From Perkinsus marinus ATCC 50983 (lineage: Eukaryota > Perkinsozoa > Perkinsida > Perkinsidae): 64,000 bases of DNA. The stretch covers positions 533,879 to 597,878 of the forward strand of contig NW_003213889.1 of NCBI RefSeq assembly GCF_000006405.1, written 5' to 3'. The position numbers were made by a program, and so were the translations under genes. How positions within the stretch are numbered: position 1 is the first letter of the stretch; each line of letters starts with the position of its first letter. This document shows, piece after piece, positions 23,397 to 35,747 of the stretch. Below the pieces are notes generated by a model, which did not search any database, was not told the origin of the DNA, and was given only the letters and a program-made list of their open reading frames with translations.

Positions 23397-23688
23397 CACA
23401 TGTGACTCCCGAACACGACTTTTTGGGAAGAAAAAAAGTTCACGTGTGCTATGATAGACATGCATTACTTCACCAAGTGAACTTTTCAGAAGGCCAACAG
23501 CCACTTTGCCGAGAGAGGACAAGTTATGTCACCGCGCCACGAAATTCACAATTCTGCGCCCACGTTGAGTGCTGCGATTGAGGCACTCCATCGGTAAGGT
23601 GGTAAACTGTTTCGTAACACTGACTGTGTTTAATGCCGTTGATATCCTAGAAGCTTAATGATTATCAGTTTGCCTAGTTTTTTCAATT

Positions 23689-24624
23689 ATGCTCAGTCTC
23701 AGTAGACAAGTTTTGGCTGCCTCTGCCCGCGTGCAGACTACTCTCCCTTCGGTCGTTGCTCTCCAAGCCTGCCGACGTTTGGTGGACAACCCTGGATCCA
23801 TCGTAGTGCCACAGAATGACACGCTCGGTAGAAGTATCAGTGATTTCAGGTCGACCGGTCTCCGAGTTCTCCTCTGCAGACTATGAGGCAAGCGTTGTTG
23901 GTTTCTGGTCAGTTCAAACCGAAGGATGCTAATGAGACTCGTGAGTTCGAGATCATCTTGTACTTGGTTGAGTTCCGTGTGTCTAAGGTTCGTTTGTCGC
24001 CGATTTGATCGAGGTTGAGGATATGCTCACTTTCGCTGGGATGAAGACTTTCGTAAGAGTAGCCGCCGTTTCTTATAGTTACTCTCGTTCATCTCAGATG
24101 CCTCCGCAATCGCAGAAGCTGTTGAAGCTGACCAGAGTGGAAGCTTATAAGTATCGTGATGGCCGCAGGGAAACTCAGATAGTTCAAGTAAGTAGAGTTG
24201 ATTCCTTCTCTGGCTGTCAGATAGTGGTTCCTGTTTTCAGACGCTCAAGTCTTTCGGTATGTTTGCTGATGTGGTCTACACCTCTCCTAGACTCACTCAT
24301 ATCAAAGTGGAGTGGATGAAGGGAGCTTTCATCATTCCTCATGAGGGTTGCGATGTAAGACGTGAGAACATCGGCATTGATCAGCAGTCTTCTATGCTTA
24401 GGAGGAGAGTCTTCAACGTTACGCTAGGCGGGTCGCGGAGACCGAGGTCTGCAAGGTTGCCATTCTGGACAAATGGGGTGAGTAAATGCGTATATTCTAT
24501 CGATTTAACCTTCCTTGTTAGATACTGCTATCAACCAGAGGCATTACCTGAAGAACGCCCTTGTCGCCTTGCAAAAAGCAGGCCCGGTGAAGAGACCTGA
24601 GAGAATTCGACAGTCACTCTAAAT
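23689..24624 (+). CDS. mitochondrial-type protein of unknown function
   Basis: The N-terminus MLSLSRQVLAASARVQTTL is rich in Arg, Ser and Ala without acids, as in a mitochondrial presequence. Downstream exons join in frame: EFEIILYLVEFRVSK, VEDMLTFAGMKTF, QKLLKLTRVEAYKYRDGR, LKSFGMFADVVYTSPRLTH, EESLQRYARRVAETEVCKVA, and a basic end QKAGPVKRPERIRQSL. Introns are about 33-47 nt. The stretch joining the presequence exon to the next (near 23830-23890) could not be phased with certainty. Basic composition and targeting suggest a mitoribosomal or respiratory-complex subunit, but I do not recognise it. Confidence 0.55.
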
Positions 24625-25128
24625 AGGGATGCACGTCTGAGTGTTTTTAATGGTTTCATGTGGTGTAGAGTTTATTTGAGTTTTCACCTATTAGTAGTGA
24701 TTTGATTGAGATGGGGGTGTGAATGTTCGGTTTTCATGGGTATGGTAGAGTTGAGCTGTGGCAGTTCAAATAGTATGATGTCAATATTATTACTTTACGA
24801 GTTTCTTTGAGACTCATCGAGAGGCTGTTCTTTGGTCATGTTCATTATACTCTATTCGGGAAGGTTTGTGGGAATGAATGGTCTAAGGAGTTAGATCTCT
24901 GATTGCACTGTAAGCATTTATGTCGCAGATCTCATGGGTTTAGGCGGGTTGTGAAATTGTGATGGTTGGTGGCTCCGCGAGTAGAGATGGTAAGATTGTT
25001 GTTAATGGGGTTAATGCTTGACGTCGTAACTTACAGTGGCTGTTCATCATGTTTAGTATTCTATCTAAGGAAGCTGTGTTGTGTAGACGTGTGGAGTGAA
25101 TCGGATAGTTACCATCCTATGCACCCTG
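24625..25128. other. intergenic, G/T-rich
   Basis: Long stretch rich in T and G with stops in all frames. Probably the 3' region of the mitochondrial-type gene plus the promoter of the next gene. No RNA gene recognised. Confidence 0.5.
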
Positions 25129-28100
25129 ATGGCCGATAATAAGACTAGACCAAGGGATCCACTACGAAGCCCTACACCATCTTCTTACTCGCCATCACCT
25201 AAGCATCCTAGAGAGGCCTCGCCTTTTGTTAATAAGGGAGATGAGGAGGAGGAGAATGAGGCCGTCTGGGGGAACTACTACTCGACGTCAGTGATGGACG
25301 AGAGGATGGTTTCTGATATAAGGCAAGAGTCATTGAGCTACGACGACTGTCTAGAGGGGTATTTACCTTCACCGATCACTGAGATATCGGGGGTGGGCCT
25401 GGAGTGTGTGGCGAGAGCGGTGGAGGAGGTGGAGGTCACTCAGGAGAGTAGCCGTTTTACGGAGGCTAGTGGGGTTGACGAGGCTGACTATGATGTTGGC
25501 GTTGTCAGTGATATAGGGGAGAAAGCCTTGGAGGTCCAGTCTGCCTTGGAGGAGGGTGATGGTGAGGAGGAGGGGGGAGAGGGTAGTCCAGGGGCAGCCG
25601 AGGTGGTGGATGAGGATGGGAATGATGATGATGAATTCACAGAAGTCGGCATGGGAGCCGCTGGGGATGATGATGATCATGATGGGAATGCCCCTGAGGG
25701 TTACCAGGTCGAGGAGGAGGAGGAGGAGGATGCAAGGCAGGTGGTGGAGACGTCTGTGGTGGGAGGTGATCAAGGTGAGCAGCAGCAGTATGGTGTGGAA
25801 GAAAAGGATGCTGCTGCTGCTACTGCTGCAGCTGCCGCTTCCAATAGTACTGCTACACATGCCCAGGATGGAACAGACCTTCGTAGGGCAATGTCCCGTC
25901 TAGTGTTTTGTGGTAGTGTGTTCGTCTGTAGTGGCCGATGAGCTGATCGCACCAGAGGCCCCTTTCCCAAGCAACCCTGCAGAGGCCCGATTGCTACTAC
26001 AGAAACTCACTGAGGCTGAGAGTGGTTTGTGTGGTAAGTCGAGGCTTCTCTGTGTGGTCATTATTACTCCGTAACAGTATCCACGGCTTTCCTCCAATCC
26101 TTCATCGACCAGTTCATCACCACACTCCCTCATGAGATATGCTCCTCCATAGTGGAAGTGAAGACATATAAAAATGTGCAGGAGATGACCATGGTGTGTG
26201 CTACCTCGCATCACTCTCCCTCTCATGCGGCTTGGGTAGGTTATCAGACATACGCTTAGACAGTTGCACAAGAGGAAGGAGGCCATACCGGCTACCTTTG
26301 ATGTCCTTAAGGCGGAGGTCGAACTCTCTGAGGAGTTGAGGAGGATGTGCACCTTTATCCACACTGGTGAGCTCAGTCCAATGGGAATGCTCAGTGACCC
26401 ACGTCGTTCAGATGATGGATCGGAGGAGCTCACTCTGGAGCATTGGAATAGGTTCAGACCCCTGTCCATACCCTCAGTGTGTAGGAATCTGGCTAAGTCA
26501 GGACGCTTGCGGAAGCTGATCCAGGTAGGGGTATATGCATCGCTCCGCTAGATGATAGTAGTACCAGGTCACTTGCCGTCATGTTCGAGAGCTGTCGAGA
26601 GAGCAATGGGTGGATCTGTGTATCGTCCTCAACATCAACGAAAGCAACTTTGAAGGTGTGTACCAGCGTATATAGCCACACTGTATCATCGTTGTTGTGG
26701 TCAGAGGTGGTGGAGGCCCTGGTCCCATGGGTGAAGCATTTTGTTGTACCATACGTGAGTAATCTGAGTGGTGGCTTGGGCACAGTGGCAGCTATTGTCG
26801 AGCATCTGAAGTCCCTAGTAGAGTGGGCTACCTCCGTTGCTCTCCAGCATGCCGTGGACTCTACGGTGAGTCGGTTACAGCCAGGAATGGCTTGGACTTG
26901 AGCACACCTTCAGGCCGGATATGCGTTCGCTGTGGACCTCTTGAAAGGTGTCATAGCCGCGGTCAAGAGAGCAATAGCTGTGCCTGATGCTGAGGTCCCC
27001 CTGAGTCGGACTCCCCTCCATTGGGTAGCTCTGGCGCCGCCCATGTGAGATGAATTTTCCGTCAGGCGGCCCTTGGGCACCTCAGAGGGCTCATGGACAA
27101 ATGTACATTCTTGGAGGAAGCGGAAACGCTGTTGAAACGCCTTCACTTGTGTCTAGAAGTTCGACAGTCTTTTGGGATCCCGGTGGGACCTTCGGGTGTA
27201 CCCTCCGCCCCTGCCGATGGGCCTTCTTTAGGTCAACTTGTCGGACATTCCAGATGATGCAAAGTTGAGGAGGGAGTGGTTCGGCCGTGCAGGCTTGGCC
27301 CTTCTCAAACGAGTTCCTACCGATAAGATCCGGTGAGCATGCAAAGCACTCTTTATTGCTCTTATGTGGTTTTCATCAGATCTATTGTGGAGGACTCTTT
27401 GTATCCTCTGGGCCAGCGTATGGACCTCGACTACCCGGTCGAAGAAGCTGTCACTAACATACTGGCGAGGTATGCCTGTATGGGAGCTAGCGAATTGAAG
27501 GTTATTCTTTGAAGTTATGCGGCGCATGATCTGGCTGAAGACTCTGTGGATCAAACAACTCCTTCCGACTTTGCTAGAGTGATGGCAGTATTCGTGTGCA
27601 TGCGTACAGATTCTAGCCGAGCTCGGTGAGACCAGTATGTGGGTAGTGAGTGACTTGTGTATTGTCGCATCGGGCAGGATACTGCCGCATTTGGTATGGA
27701 TAGCAGTGAGGTGTGCTACCTCGGGAGAAGGCAGTTCGGATGAGCTAGAGGAGGCCGAACGCATGTGAGTCGTGGCCCCTGGGAGTTCCTAGTTCCCTCG
27801 GACGGACGTTTTTACGCACAAAAATAATCGTCTGTTGACGTTAGATGTGAAGAGGCTGAGAGTTGGGACCTGGAGGCAGAGGATAGGGCCGGGGTAGCTG
27901 CCAACAAGATGAGGATACTCCTCCACAAGGAGGCCCGACCGTGAGCCACTGCACTCCGGCACTTGTGATGGTATTCTCCAGCCATCTGCCGTATGACTCC
28001 ACTACGACTTATCCGGATGCCCTCGATGCTATGTTGCCCACGCCCCAGGTGGTCTTCCTAACGGTGACCCATCTAGTAGGCTGAGGTGCTCGAGAGGAGG

Positions 28101-28797
28101 GGGTGTTATCATCATCATTAGGCCACACGTCTCGACGACGACGAGGCTTTCCGTGCTGCACTACGCATTGCTGATGAGTGCCGTAGAGCCAGGGAGGATG
28201 AGGACGGGCCACGCGACAAGGTAGTCGTGGAAATGCCTCTGATTAGTACTTGTCCGTTTTCAGTTATTGGCTCGCTTTGGTAAATGCATATGTCCCTCGG
28301 AAGTATTGTGTACCCGCTTCATATCTGTATTCGAGCACAGTCTGCGCCCGGGCCCTACCGAGGGGGACGTGTTGGAGGGCATCACGAGGGCCTCTGCCGT
28401 CTTCCGAGAGGTGAGCATTACGCCAGGTCTGCAGCAATGCCGCTGTGGCAATGTCAGACACTCCCGTTCGAGTCACAGCTCTCGGGCCTTCGGTCGTTCA
28501 TAACCCTACTCTGGACTCGTTGTGGCGCTTCGTCCCTACACCGGCTACCGCTCTACTGCCAGACCGGGATTATGGCCGCTAAGATTGCTCTAACAGAAGG
28601 GTCAGCTACTTGTGAGCTATATGCACTGTACTGTGTGCTGCTCCTCAGGTCGGACACTATCATACAAGACCGTGGACGATGCTTTCGCCGATCTCTGTGT
28701 TTGATCGAGGAGTTCGGCTTGGAGGTACTTGACAGCAGCAGCAGTGCGGGAATTTGTGTATGTGCCAATTTGATATGCAAAAATGTGTGTTATTCTT
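25129..28797 (+). CDS. large helical protein with acidic N-terminus
   Basis: The first exon (from ATG 25129, MADNKTRPRDPLRSPTP) encodes about 270 aa, very rich in Glu/Asp and ending in an Ala run. It joins through a 34-nt intron to ADELIAPEAPFPSNPAEAR. Many short exons follow: TAFLQSFIDQFITTLPHE, VLKAEVELSEELRRMC, VAAIVEHLKSLVEWATSVA, ALGHLRGLMDKCTFLEEAE, FGRAGLALLKRVPTDK and LDDDEAFRAALRIADECRR. All look helical. No domain was recognised. The last exons (28250-28797) are not resolved, and the 3' end is uncertain. It may be the N-terminal half of the scaffold gene that follows, because the strand and style are the same. Confidence 0.5.
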
Positions 28798-28965
28798 GAG
28801 GATGGATGATAGTGAACAAGTTGTCGCTATCATCACAGTCCCAAACGGGTACTCTCATCACAACACATGTTCATAGCCATCGTTACTTGGTATATGCGAT
28901 ATAGTTCCAATCGATTATCACTAATCACGGAGAATAGCACACACTTGCATATGAAATTGACGGCC

Positions 28966-29022
28966 ACTGTATGTGCACATGGTCAACTACATGCGTTGGT
29001 GCCAAAATGAAAATTCTGAGAA
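28966..29022 (+). repeat. dispersed repeat, copy 3 of 4
   Basis: Reads TATGTGCACATGGTCAACTACATGCGTTGGTGCC followed by AAAATGAAAATTC. It lies between the two large helical-protein genes, or in an intron if they are one gene. Confidence 0.6.
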
Positions 29023-29040
29023 TTTAGTTTGCTGATTTTT

Positions 29041-32000
29041 ACCAAAATCATATGTGGATTTCATAATATGGTGAGGGAACTGAGAACATATTCCAACACT
29101 GCTCAGCAGAAGGCTAGTGGTGTGTTAGGTCCTGCCGAGGGACCTTTGGTACTCTATCTCCTCCTCGTCCGCGGGGACGGGGGAGTCGGACGATCACGAG
29201 GAGGAGGAGGTCTGTGCGTGGGCTCCAGCGGGAGAACGTGCCAGGATGAAGTTGCAGAAACTGTGAGGAGAGTCGTGACCTGCTCGTCGTTGTATTTCCC
29301 CTCCCTATGTCAGTTTCCGAGATGCTGTTATTGGTCCTGCGACGGCGAACTGTCGGCCTACCCGCCTGTCGGAGCTCCTCGGCATTCCTCGTCGTACAGC
29401 TTCTTATATCATGGCCTCTGCCAGGTGAGGACCAGTATGTCCATCTCGCCAACATCATGGATCAGGGCGAGCGAGACTGTGCCGGCCTCCCCTACAGCTG
29501 AGGAGGGGTCGGTGGGCAGCAACGCACTTTTGGATGGGTCTGCTCGATCGTGCCAGAGGGCCCTGGAGTACATCCGGAAGCAGCTCGAGGAGCATCTACT
29601 CGGTATGGTGGGACATGATAGCTTCTCGCATGTGGAGCGGCCGTCGGTGGACAAGCTGTCGGCCTTGACAAAACTGGCGGCGAGGTTGACAGCGGTATGT
29701 GATAGTAAAATGATGGTGAATGAGGATATTCTTGACACTGTCCGGAGGCTCCAGTTGGCGACTAGATTGGTGGCCGCTTCGGACGCTGTGAGTGAAGAGA
29801 AGCCCTTGACAGACTACAAGGTATGTTAGTGGTGATACTATGAGGGGATTGACTTGTGCTTGATAGTCGTTGCTTTATTCTGTGCTCAAGTGGTGCTCAT
29901 CGCCATCGTCCTTGATGCCCGCGGTGGAGACCTTCCGTGCGGCCGTTGAAGTAGCGTGTGGGGCTGATTTGGATGCTGATGATGAGGAAGGCGACGACGA
30001 GGAAGAGGAGGAAGAGGAGTAGTACTTGCTTTCTTTACAGGGTAATCTATCTCTTGTTGGTAGTTTCTTTTCGGATATCTTGGCCTCGCAGAACTGGTCC
30101 ATCGCGGCGGAGGTGGCTTCCTCTAGGCGCCTAGATGTCCTTGCCGAATGGCTACGTCGCATAACCAGTAGTGGCTATTTCGAATGTTTGGAGTGGTAGT
30201 GGTAAGCTCGTAGATACTGGAGAGGAGGAGGATGCGTTGCTCATGCTAATGCTGGGCCTGTCACTCCCTCAAGCTGTCTCTGAGGATACCTTCGACAAGG
30301 CCATTATGGAGAAGAGGGCGTCAGGCCAGGTGGGACCAGGAAATCATTTTGAATTTTCTACATGGCTAGGAACACGCTCTTCGAATAAATTCCCATGTAA
30401 ATGTGGCATTGAGGACACTTTCCTCTTCATCGTTATCACAGCCTGGGGAACATTATCTCTCAAGGCTAAATGGGTCCCTGGGCAGGACCAGTGTCATTGA
30501 CTAGTCCTTAGGCGTCGCTGTCTAGCTTCTTGGCGGGCACGGCGAGCTGGCTCCCCCTCCTGCGAGAGTTCCTACCAGCAGACGCCCTTGAGCAAGAGGT
30601 GTCTCGTCTACAGCTAGCAGACACTTGTACAGACCTCACCGTGGCTGATGCGACGCTCGCTGAACAGCCTATGGGGGGAGCTATTGTGAAGGCCTTCGAG
30701 GACAACGCTTATACGTGAGTCCATGTTCAATGCATGGATAAACGTTGTGATTTAGGTTGTTCGCGAAGAAGTGTTTGCAGGACCGATGGGCTATATACTG
30801 TTCTGAGCTCTCTGTTGAGGTCGACCCGGTTTGCTTGGGAGAGGGCAAGGCGGAGTACCTATGGCCTCTCATGGTGAAACTCACTGCGGCTGGTGCTGAG
30901 CTGGCGTCTATACAAGTCTTGGCGAAGGATTTCCAACTTCCACAGTGGGAGGCGTCCCTTTTGTGGTGTAGTACGGTGATACAGGAGCATCAGGGCGAGG
31001 ATAGGATGGACCTGGCATGGGCTGAGATGGATGAGCTCATTGGACACTATCGGACTGAGACACTCCGGGTTATTGAATGCGAGATCCTCGGTGTTGTGCA
31101 GGACTTGTCCCTCATCGAGAAGGCCTTGGCTAGACTACCTGAGGGGCCTTTTTCGGCTCATAGGTTTGCTGCTAAAGCGATACGGGACTATGAGACCAAG
31201 ACGGGTACTGTTGGTAACCTTACATTGAGGAAGATGGTTGAGGACCCTCAGTGTGCTCTTATGGCTGAGCTCATGGACCGTAGCCTCACTACGGTGGAAG
31301 CTATCCTGGAGGTGATAGGCCCGGAGTCGGCAGCAGGGTTCATCTCGGATGCCAGCGAGTATATACTCCATCACTCAGAGAGGCAGAGTAATGGGGTGCT
31401 CACTGTGGTTTATGGCGTTGGGGAAGCTGATACGGACGGCTTCCTACGTGTAGAGAATCGACTAAGTACTGAGCCTGACTACTGGACAGTGGCTATCAGT
31501 GAACAGCTACTCCCCCTCATTGACAAGTTGAAGGATATAATGCCCACTCGGGCGAGCGAGATCCTCAAGGTGTTTAGTGATATGCTCCCGGTGTGTGTGG
31601 ATAAGCTGAGAGCATGGCAGAGGTTGAAAGCCCTCGAAAAGAAAGGGGCACCACGGCACAGATCGAGCGCGGAGATCAACGCTCTTGAGACCAGAGTGAG
31701 CGACCCAGATATGGGGAGACCTATCATCCTTCATGTTCGCCAGATTCTACTCAGAGGATACCCGAAGTATGCGCCTTTCGAGCCGATACTGGTAGAGCTA
31801 GGCCCTTGGGCTTGCGCAGAGGCCATCGGTTATACTGGCCTTGTTGAGGAAGGGACTGCTGATGAAGCTTATGAGGTAGTGCAGCGTACTAGCAGTGGGG
31901 TCGTGGGCATCTCTGTGTAGCTGCTGACGGAGGTCCTGGCGCTGAATCGTGTCAAGTTGGGTGTCACCATGCGAGAGCTGGCCGATAAGTGGGTGAAGAC

Positions 32001-32782
32001 TCCTGGGAGGCAGGAGCCGTGGATGAAGATAGTGAAGCTCCAACGGTAGGGGTGGCCGGTGTTGTTGTTGTGACTGGCATGGCTTGAATCTTAGAGAGAA
32101 AGCACCGAAGTGCGGAGTTGATATCTTCGACCGAGGACAAGTTGATAGAGACGACATTCAGCGTGTGGTGAATCTTCTTAGTCGATATAAGCAGGCAACG
32201 GACCTTGCCAAGGTGATGGTCATGTTGACTATCTTCTTTGAGTGTGGGCCTACGAGCACTCCAGCCTCGAGGAGCAGGGCGGGAGATATAGTACTCCGAA
32301 TTAGTGACATCAGTGACATTGAGAGCGGCTACAACCACGAGGTGGACTTCCTAGCGCCCATTAGGGCATTCTATGCCTACGTCGACGCTGCTGGACGAGT
32401 CCTTGGGGATTCGATCGTCCGAACATTGCCGACGTCGGATGCGACCTTCGCTGAGGCCAAGAAGAAACAGATAGCTAAGACAGTTCTCGCGGTTAAGTCG
32501 GTCCATGCGGCGGAATTCGCGGCGGCCCTCCTGATCGACTATCCTGAGGATCTGGGGTTCGATTCTGAGACTTGCGGACTCATTTGTGAGGTCCTGAGGC
32601 TCCTGCCGGAGGAAACGGCGGTTGGTACGGTGAGGAAGCTGATCGCCAGCGGGCAGCTGTCGGCCTTACCCTATCATAGAGATCTCAACCTTCTCCTTGC
32701 ACACCTCGGCTTTGAGTACTCTAGGTCCTCTTTGGGCCCATTATTGGAAGCCTCTGTGGCTTGGGTAGAGGCTGAAGAATGA
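29041..32782 (+). CDS. Sec39/NBAS- or Rod(KNTC1)-like helical scaffold
   Basis: Exons include TRLSELLGIPRRTASYIMA, DKLSALTKLAARLTAV, SFFSDILASQNWSIAAEV, PQAVSEDTFDKAIMEK and SWLPLLREFLPADALEQEV. A long exon starting near 30757 carries LWPLMVKLTAAGAELASIQ and DFQLPQWEASLLWCSTVI. After a 45-nt intron at 31875-31919 comes KLGVTMRELADKWVKTP, then a last exon to TGA at 32780. The long solenoid with an LA-xxW block near the C-terminus resembles Sec39/NBAS (Golgi-ER retrieval tether) and its relative Rod/KNTC1 (kinetochore). The assignment is by general pattern only. An acidic run lies near 29975-30020. The start is uncertain. Confidence 0.5.
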
Positions 32783-33763
32783 TGCAGCTTAATTCACGAC
32801 TAATTGCACTCATGGTTATTGCAGCATAGTCTGTTGTGTTACACTGGCAGTACCAATGAGTAACGTGGCTGTCGATGGTGTATGGGCTTTTGCGTGACGG
32901 GTCCTCGCGATGTTCAACCAATCGTTGCCGTTAAGGGTATCGAAGGAGTGAGCGCCATGTTGCACACCCTCAAGACACAGACGATTATACGAGGCTTCGA
33001 CGGCAACTGCATGTGGCAACTGATTTTGAATCATATTTTTCTACTCGTAGCCTATATCATCCCGCTTATACAACACGTCTTATCGTGTATCACAACGGCA
33101 TATGCTTTTGCTCCTGGGATTTGGAAATAAGCAATGAGCACCTTGATAATGGACAGCAAGAAGACTTCCTCCGAAGGCTTCATACACGGTTGCATTTACA
33201 CAAAGAGCTTGTAACGGATAGTAGGAGCACGAGTTCGCACCGGTTTCGTCATGTCATAGTATGACAGTCATACCCTGTGATATCATCGAGGTTTCCACGT
33301 TAAATTGCGGCATCTCACCAAGATAAACAGATAGCATGTCGAATATCTGCATGCGTCCTATCAAACTCATAACTCAACTCGACATTAGTTGGTGAATTGT
33401 ATTCGAATAAACAACCATTAGGCAGCCCACAATGATACCACACAGGAATGGTACGATACTGAAGGTTCTCACTACCATCGATGGTGTCGGCACTGAATAG
33501 CACAAAGTCACAATAGTATTACTCACTCATAGAGTAGAGGAAGACACACCAAACTCCATCATTGCACCATAGGATAGTATCAACAACAAGCAGCGGTCGG
33601 ATGAATACAAAGCGTTGACTGCAAGACTACAACGTAGTGCATAAACGAGAGATTGTTGGAGGAAGACCACGAGAGAGAGAACGGCTGTTGAAGTTGACTT
33701 GTCGGGAATAGCGGTCATCGGCCAGCATGATGGAAAACTTGGCGGCAACTTTTAGTGCTGGAA
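32783..33763. other. gap with only short unassigned ORFs
   Basis: Short open frames on both strands (plus 32882-33264, minus 33315-33748). Part of the minus-strand stretch (33518-33545) resembles sequence at 53258-53285 next to the second V-ATPase e copy. No convincing gene was built. Confidence 0.35.
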
Positions 33764-34195
33764 TTACTCCAAAAGGGGATTCTTACGGATGGGGCTCATC
33801 AGGGGTACCATCTGGTGCATGTAGACGAATGCCCAACTGAGAAGAGATCAGTCAAAGGGAGGATAAGCAGCGATGATGCACTTACAACATCCACATGCAA
33901 ATAGTCGTTAACCATACGAGAAGGATGGAGAGTCTGATGCCTGAGGAAAGAGGTGGTGACCTCATCCGACAATCACGCGGAATCACTTACTCTCGCCCTT
34001 CGTAATCTTGGGGGTCTCCTTAGCGAAGAGGATGGGGGCCACAAAGGTGAACACTACTCCCAATACGGCAAAGATGATGGTACCGGTGATGAGACCTGAA
34101 AGGATGCGATACTGGTCGGAGCTTAGGAAAGAACGCCGCCTCTTACCGGGGGCATGGAATCCGAGAGAAGCGGGAGCTACAGCGACTGCACTCAT
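33764..34195 (-). CDS. VMA9: V-type ATPase subunit e, copy 1
   Basis: Three exons on the minus strand. Exon 1 starts MSAVAVAPASLGFHAPGKRR and contains a membrane helix (GTIIFAVLGVVFTFVAPIL). Exon 2 encodes RLSILLVWLTTICMWMLW, and exon 3 AFVYMHQMVPLMSP with a lysine/asparagine tail and TAA. The W/YxHQxxPL ending is the signature of V0 subunit e, a small two-helix subunit of the vacuolar proton pump. Introns of about 48-50 nt. Nearly identical in sequence to the copy at 53323-53747; similarity stops about 35 bp upstream of the ATG and about 15 bp beyond the stop. Confidence 0.85.
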
Positions 34196-34867
34196 GATGA
34201 CAGTTCCAAAGGAATGTGGGTAAGCAAAAAACTCCTGGAATAAGATTTGGTAGCAGTTTCCAACGAACTCAGAGGGACTCCGAAATGCTGATTCCGAAAG
34301 CATGACTAGTAAATTCAGTAGCAACCAGTCCGAAAATCACTTCAGTCAAGCTGCGGTCGTCGAATGGTTGAGGAGATTCAAGAGTGCAAGACGCTCTGAG
34401 CTTAACGTAGGTTCGACTCCATAGTATTTACCGGTAGCAATTGAACTGAAGCTCAGACATGGCTCCAAGTCGAGATGTAGTCGTCTAAGATTGACACCGT
34501 CTTTGAATCGGCTCATATGGTATCTAGTACTGCGGTCATTTCATCAAAAAATTTTAGAAAATCGAGGAAACGCGCTGTACAATCTAGAATGGCTATATAA
34601 GGCTTAGCTGTCCGTGCATGGCTAAAGTCTTTCAATATGATGTGTGGTTGTATAGAGCTTGTAATTTATGGTCTATAGAATCGTATTATATAACACAAAG
34701 AATATACCTTTATGACGTTCTTGCTGGGTACATCATGCATATGGTTGATTCCCCAACTACGTCTCTTTGCGGCTTCCTGTGGGTTAATTGCTCTCCTTCA
34801 TTTTTGCTAGCACGAGGAATGTAACTTTAAGTTCGACGAATTGGCGTTGATGCTTGCGCTAGTGTAC
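34196..34867. other. intergenic region with tRNA-like fragment
   Basis: AT-rich gap upstream of V-ATPase e copy 1, up to the second minisatellite. It holds a tRNA-like stretch at 34353-34420 and otherwise only short open frames. Confidence 0.45.
34353..34420 (+). other. tRNA-Leu(AAG)-like sequence, incomplete
   Basis: The stretch has an A-box-like segment (TCGTCGAATGGTTGAGGA), a 5-bp anticodon stem AGAGT/GCTCT around a 7-nt loop GCAAGAC with anticodon AAG, and an exact B box GGTTCGACTCC. However, the T stem and the 3' acceptor strand do not pair with the 5' GCGGTCG. It is therefore a decayed tRNA or the head of a tRNA-derived SINE rather than a working tRNA. Confidence 0.4.
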
Positions 34868-35634
34868 ATCTTGGCTTGGCATAGTTGCCCCATCCAGAGA
34901 AATTGATTACGCTAAGGTATACCGTAGGGTGGCATAGTTGCCCCATCCAGAGCAATTGATTACGCTAAGGTATATCTTTGGGTGGCATAGTTTCCCCAAC
35001 CAGAGCTGACGGTACTCAGACATATCTTAGGGTGGCATAGTTGCCCCAACCAAATGAATTGACTGTGCCTAGGCATATCTTAGGGTGGCATAGTTGCCCC
35101 AACCAAATGAATTGGCTGTGCCTAGGCATATCTTAGGGTGGCATAGTTGCCCCAGCCAAATGGATTGACTGTATCCAGGCATATCTTAGGGTGGCATAGT
35201 TTCCTCAACCAGATGAACTGACGGTACTCAGGCATATCTTTGGGTGGCATAGTTGCCCCAACTAAATGAATTGACTGTATCGAGGCATATCTTAGGGTGG
35301 CATAGTTGCCGCAACTAAATGAATTGACTGTATCTAGACGTATCTTAGGGTGGCATAGCTGCCCCAACTAAATGAATTGACTGTATCTAGGCATATCTTA
35401 GGGTGGCATAGCTGCCCCAACTAAATGAATTGACTGTATCTAGGCATATCTTATGGTGGCATAGTTGCCCCAACCGATTGAATTGACTGTATCTAGGCAT
35501 ATCTTAGGGTGGCATAGCTGCCCCAACTAAATGAATTGACTGTATCTAGGCATATCTTATGGTGGCATAGTTGCCCCAACCGATTGAATTGACTGTATCT
35601 AGGCATATCTTAGGGTGGCATAGTTGCCCCACTA
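34868..35634 (+). repeat. 53-bp minisatellite array B (about 15 units)
   Basis: Tandem units with cores at 34878, 34931, 34984, 35034, 35087 and onward, a 53-bp period with an occasional 50-bp unit. The core GGGTGGCATAGTTGCCCCA is the same as in array A, while the rest (AACTAAATGAATTGACTG...) is diverged but alignable. Ends just before the potassium-channel gene. Confidence 0.9.
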
Positions 35635-35747
35635 CTGACAAAGCAGAGGCGAGAGGTGGGGACTCTATAGGCCAGCTCCTCTAGCTTGGAGCTACCGGAC
35701 GCATTATCCCACGATGGAGCTTCGGTTGTATACTATTTTACAAGGAA

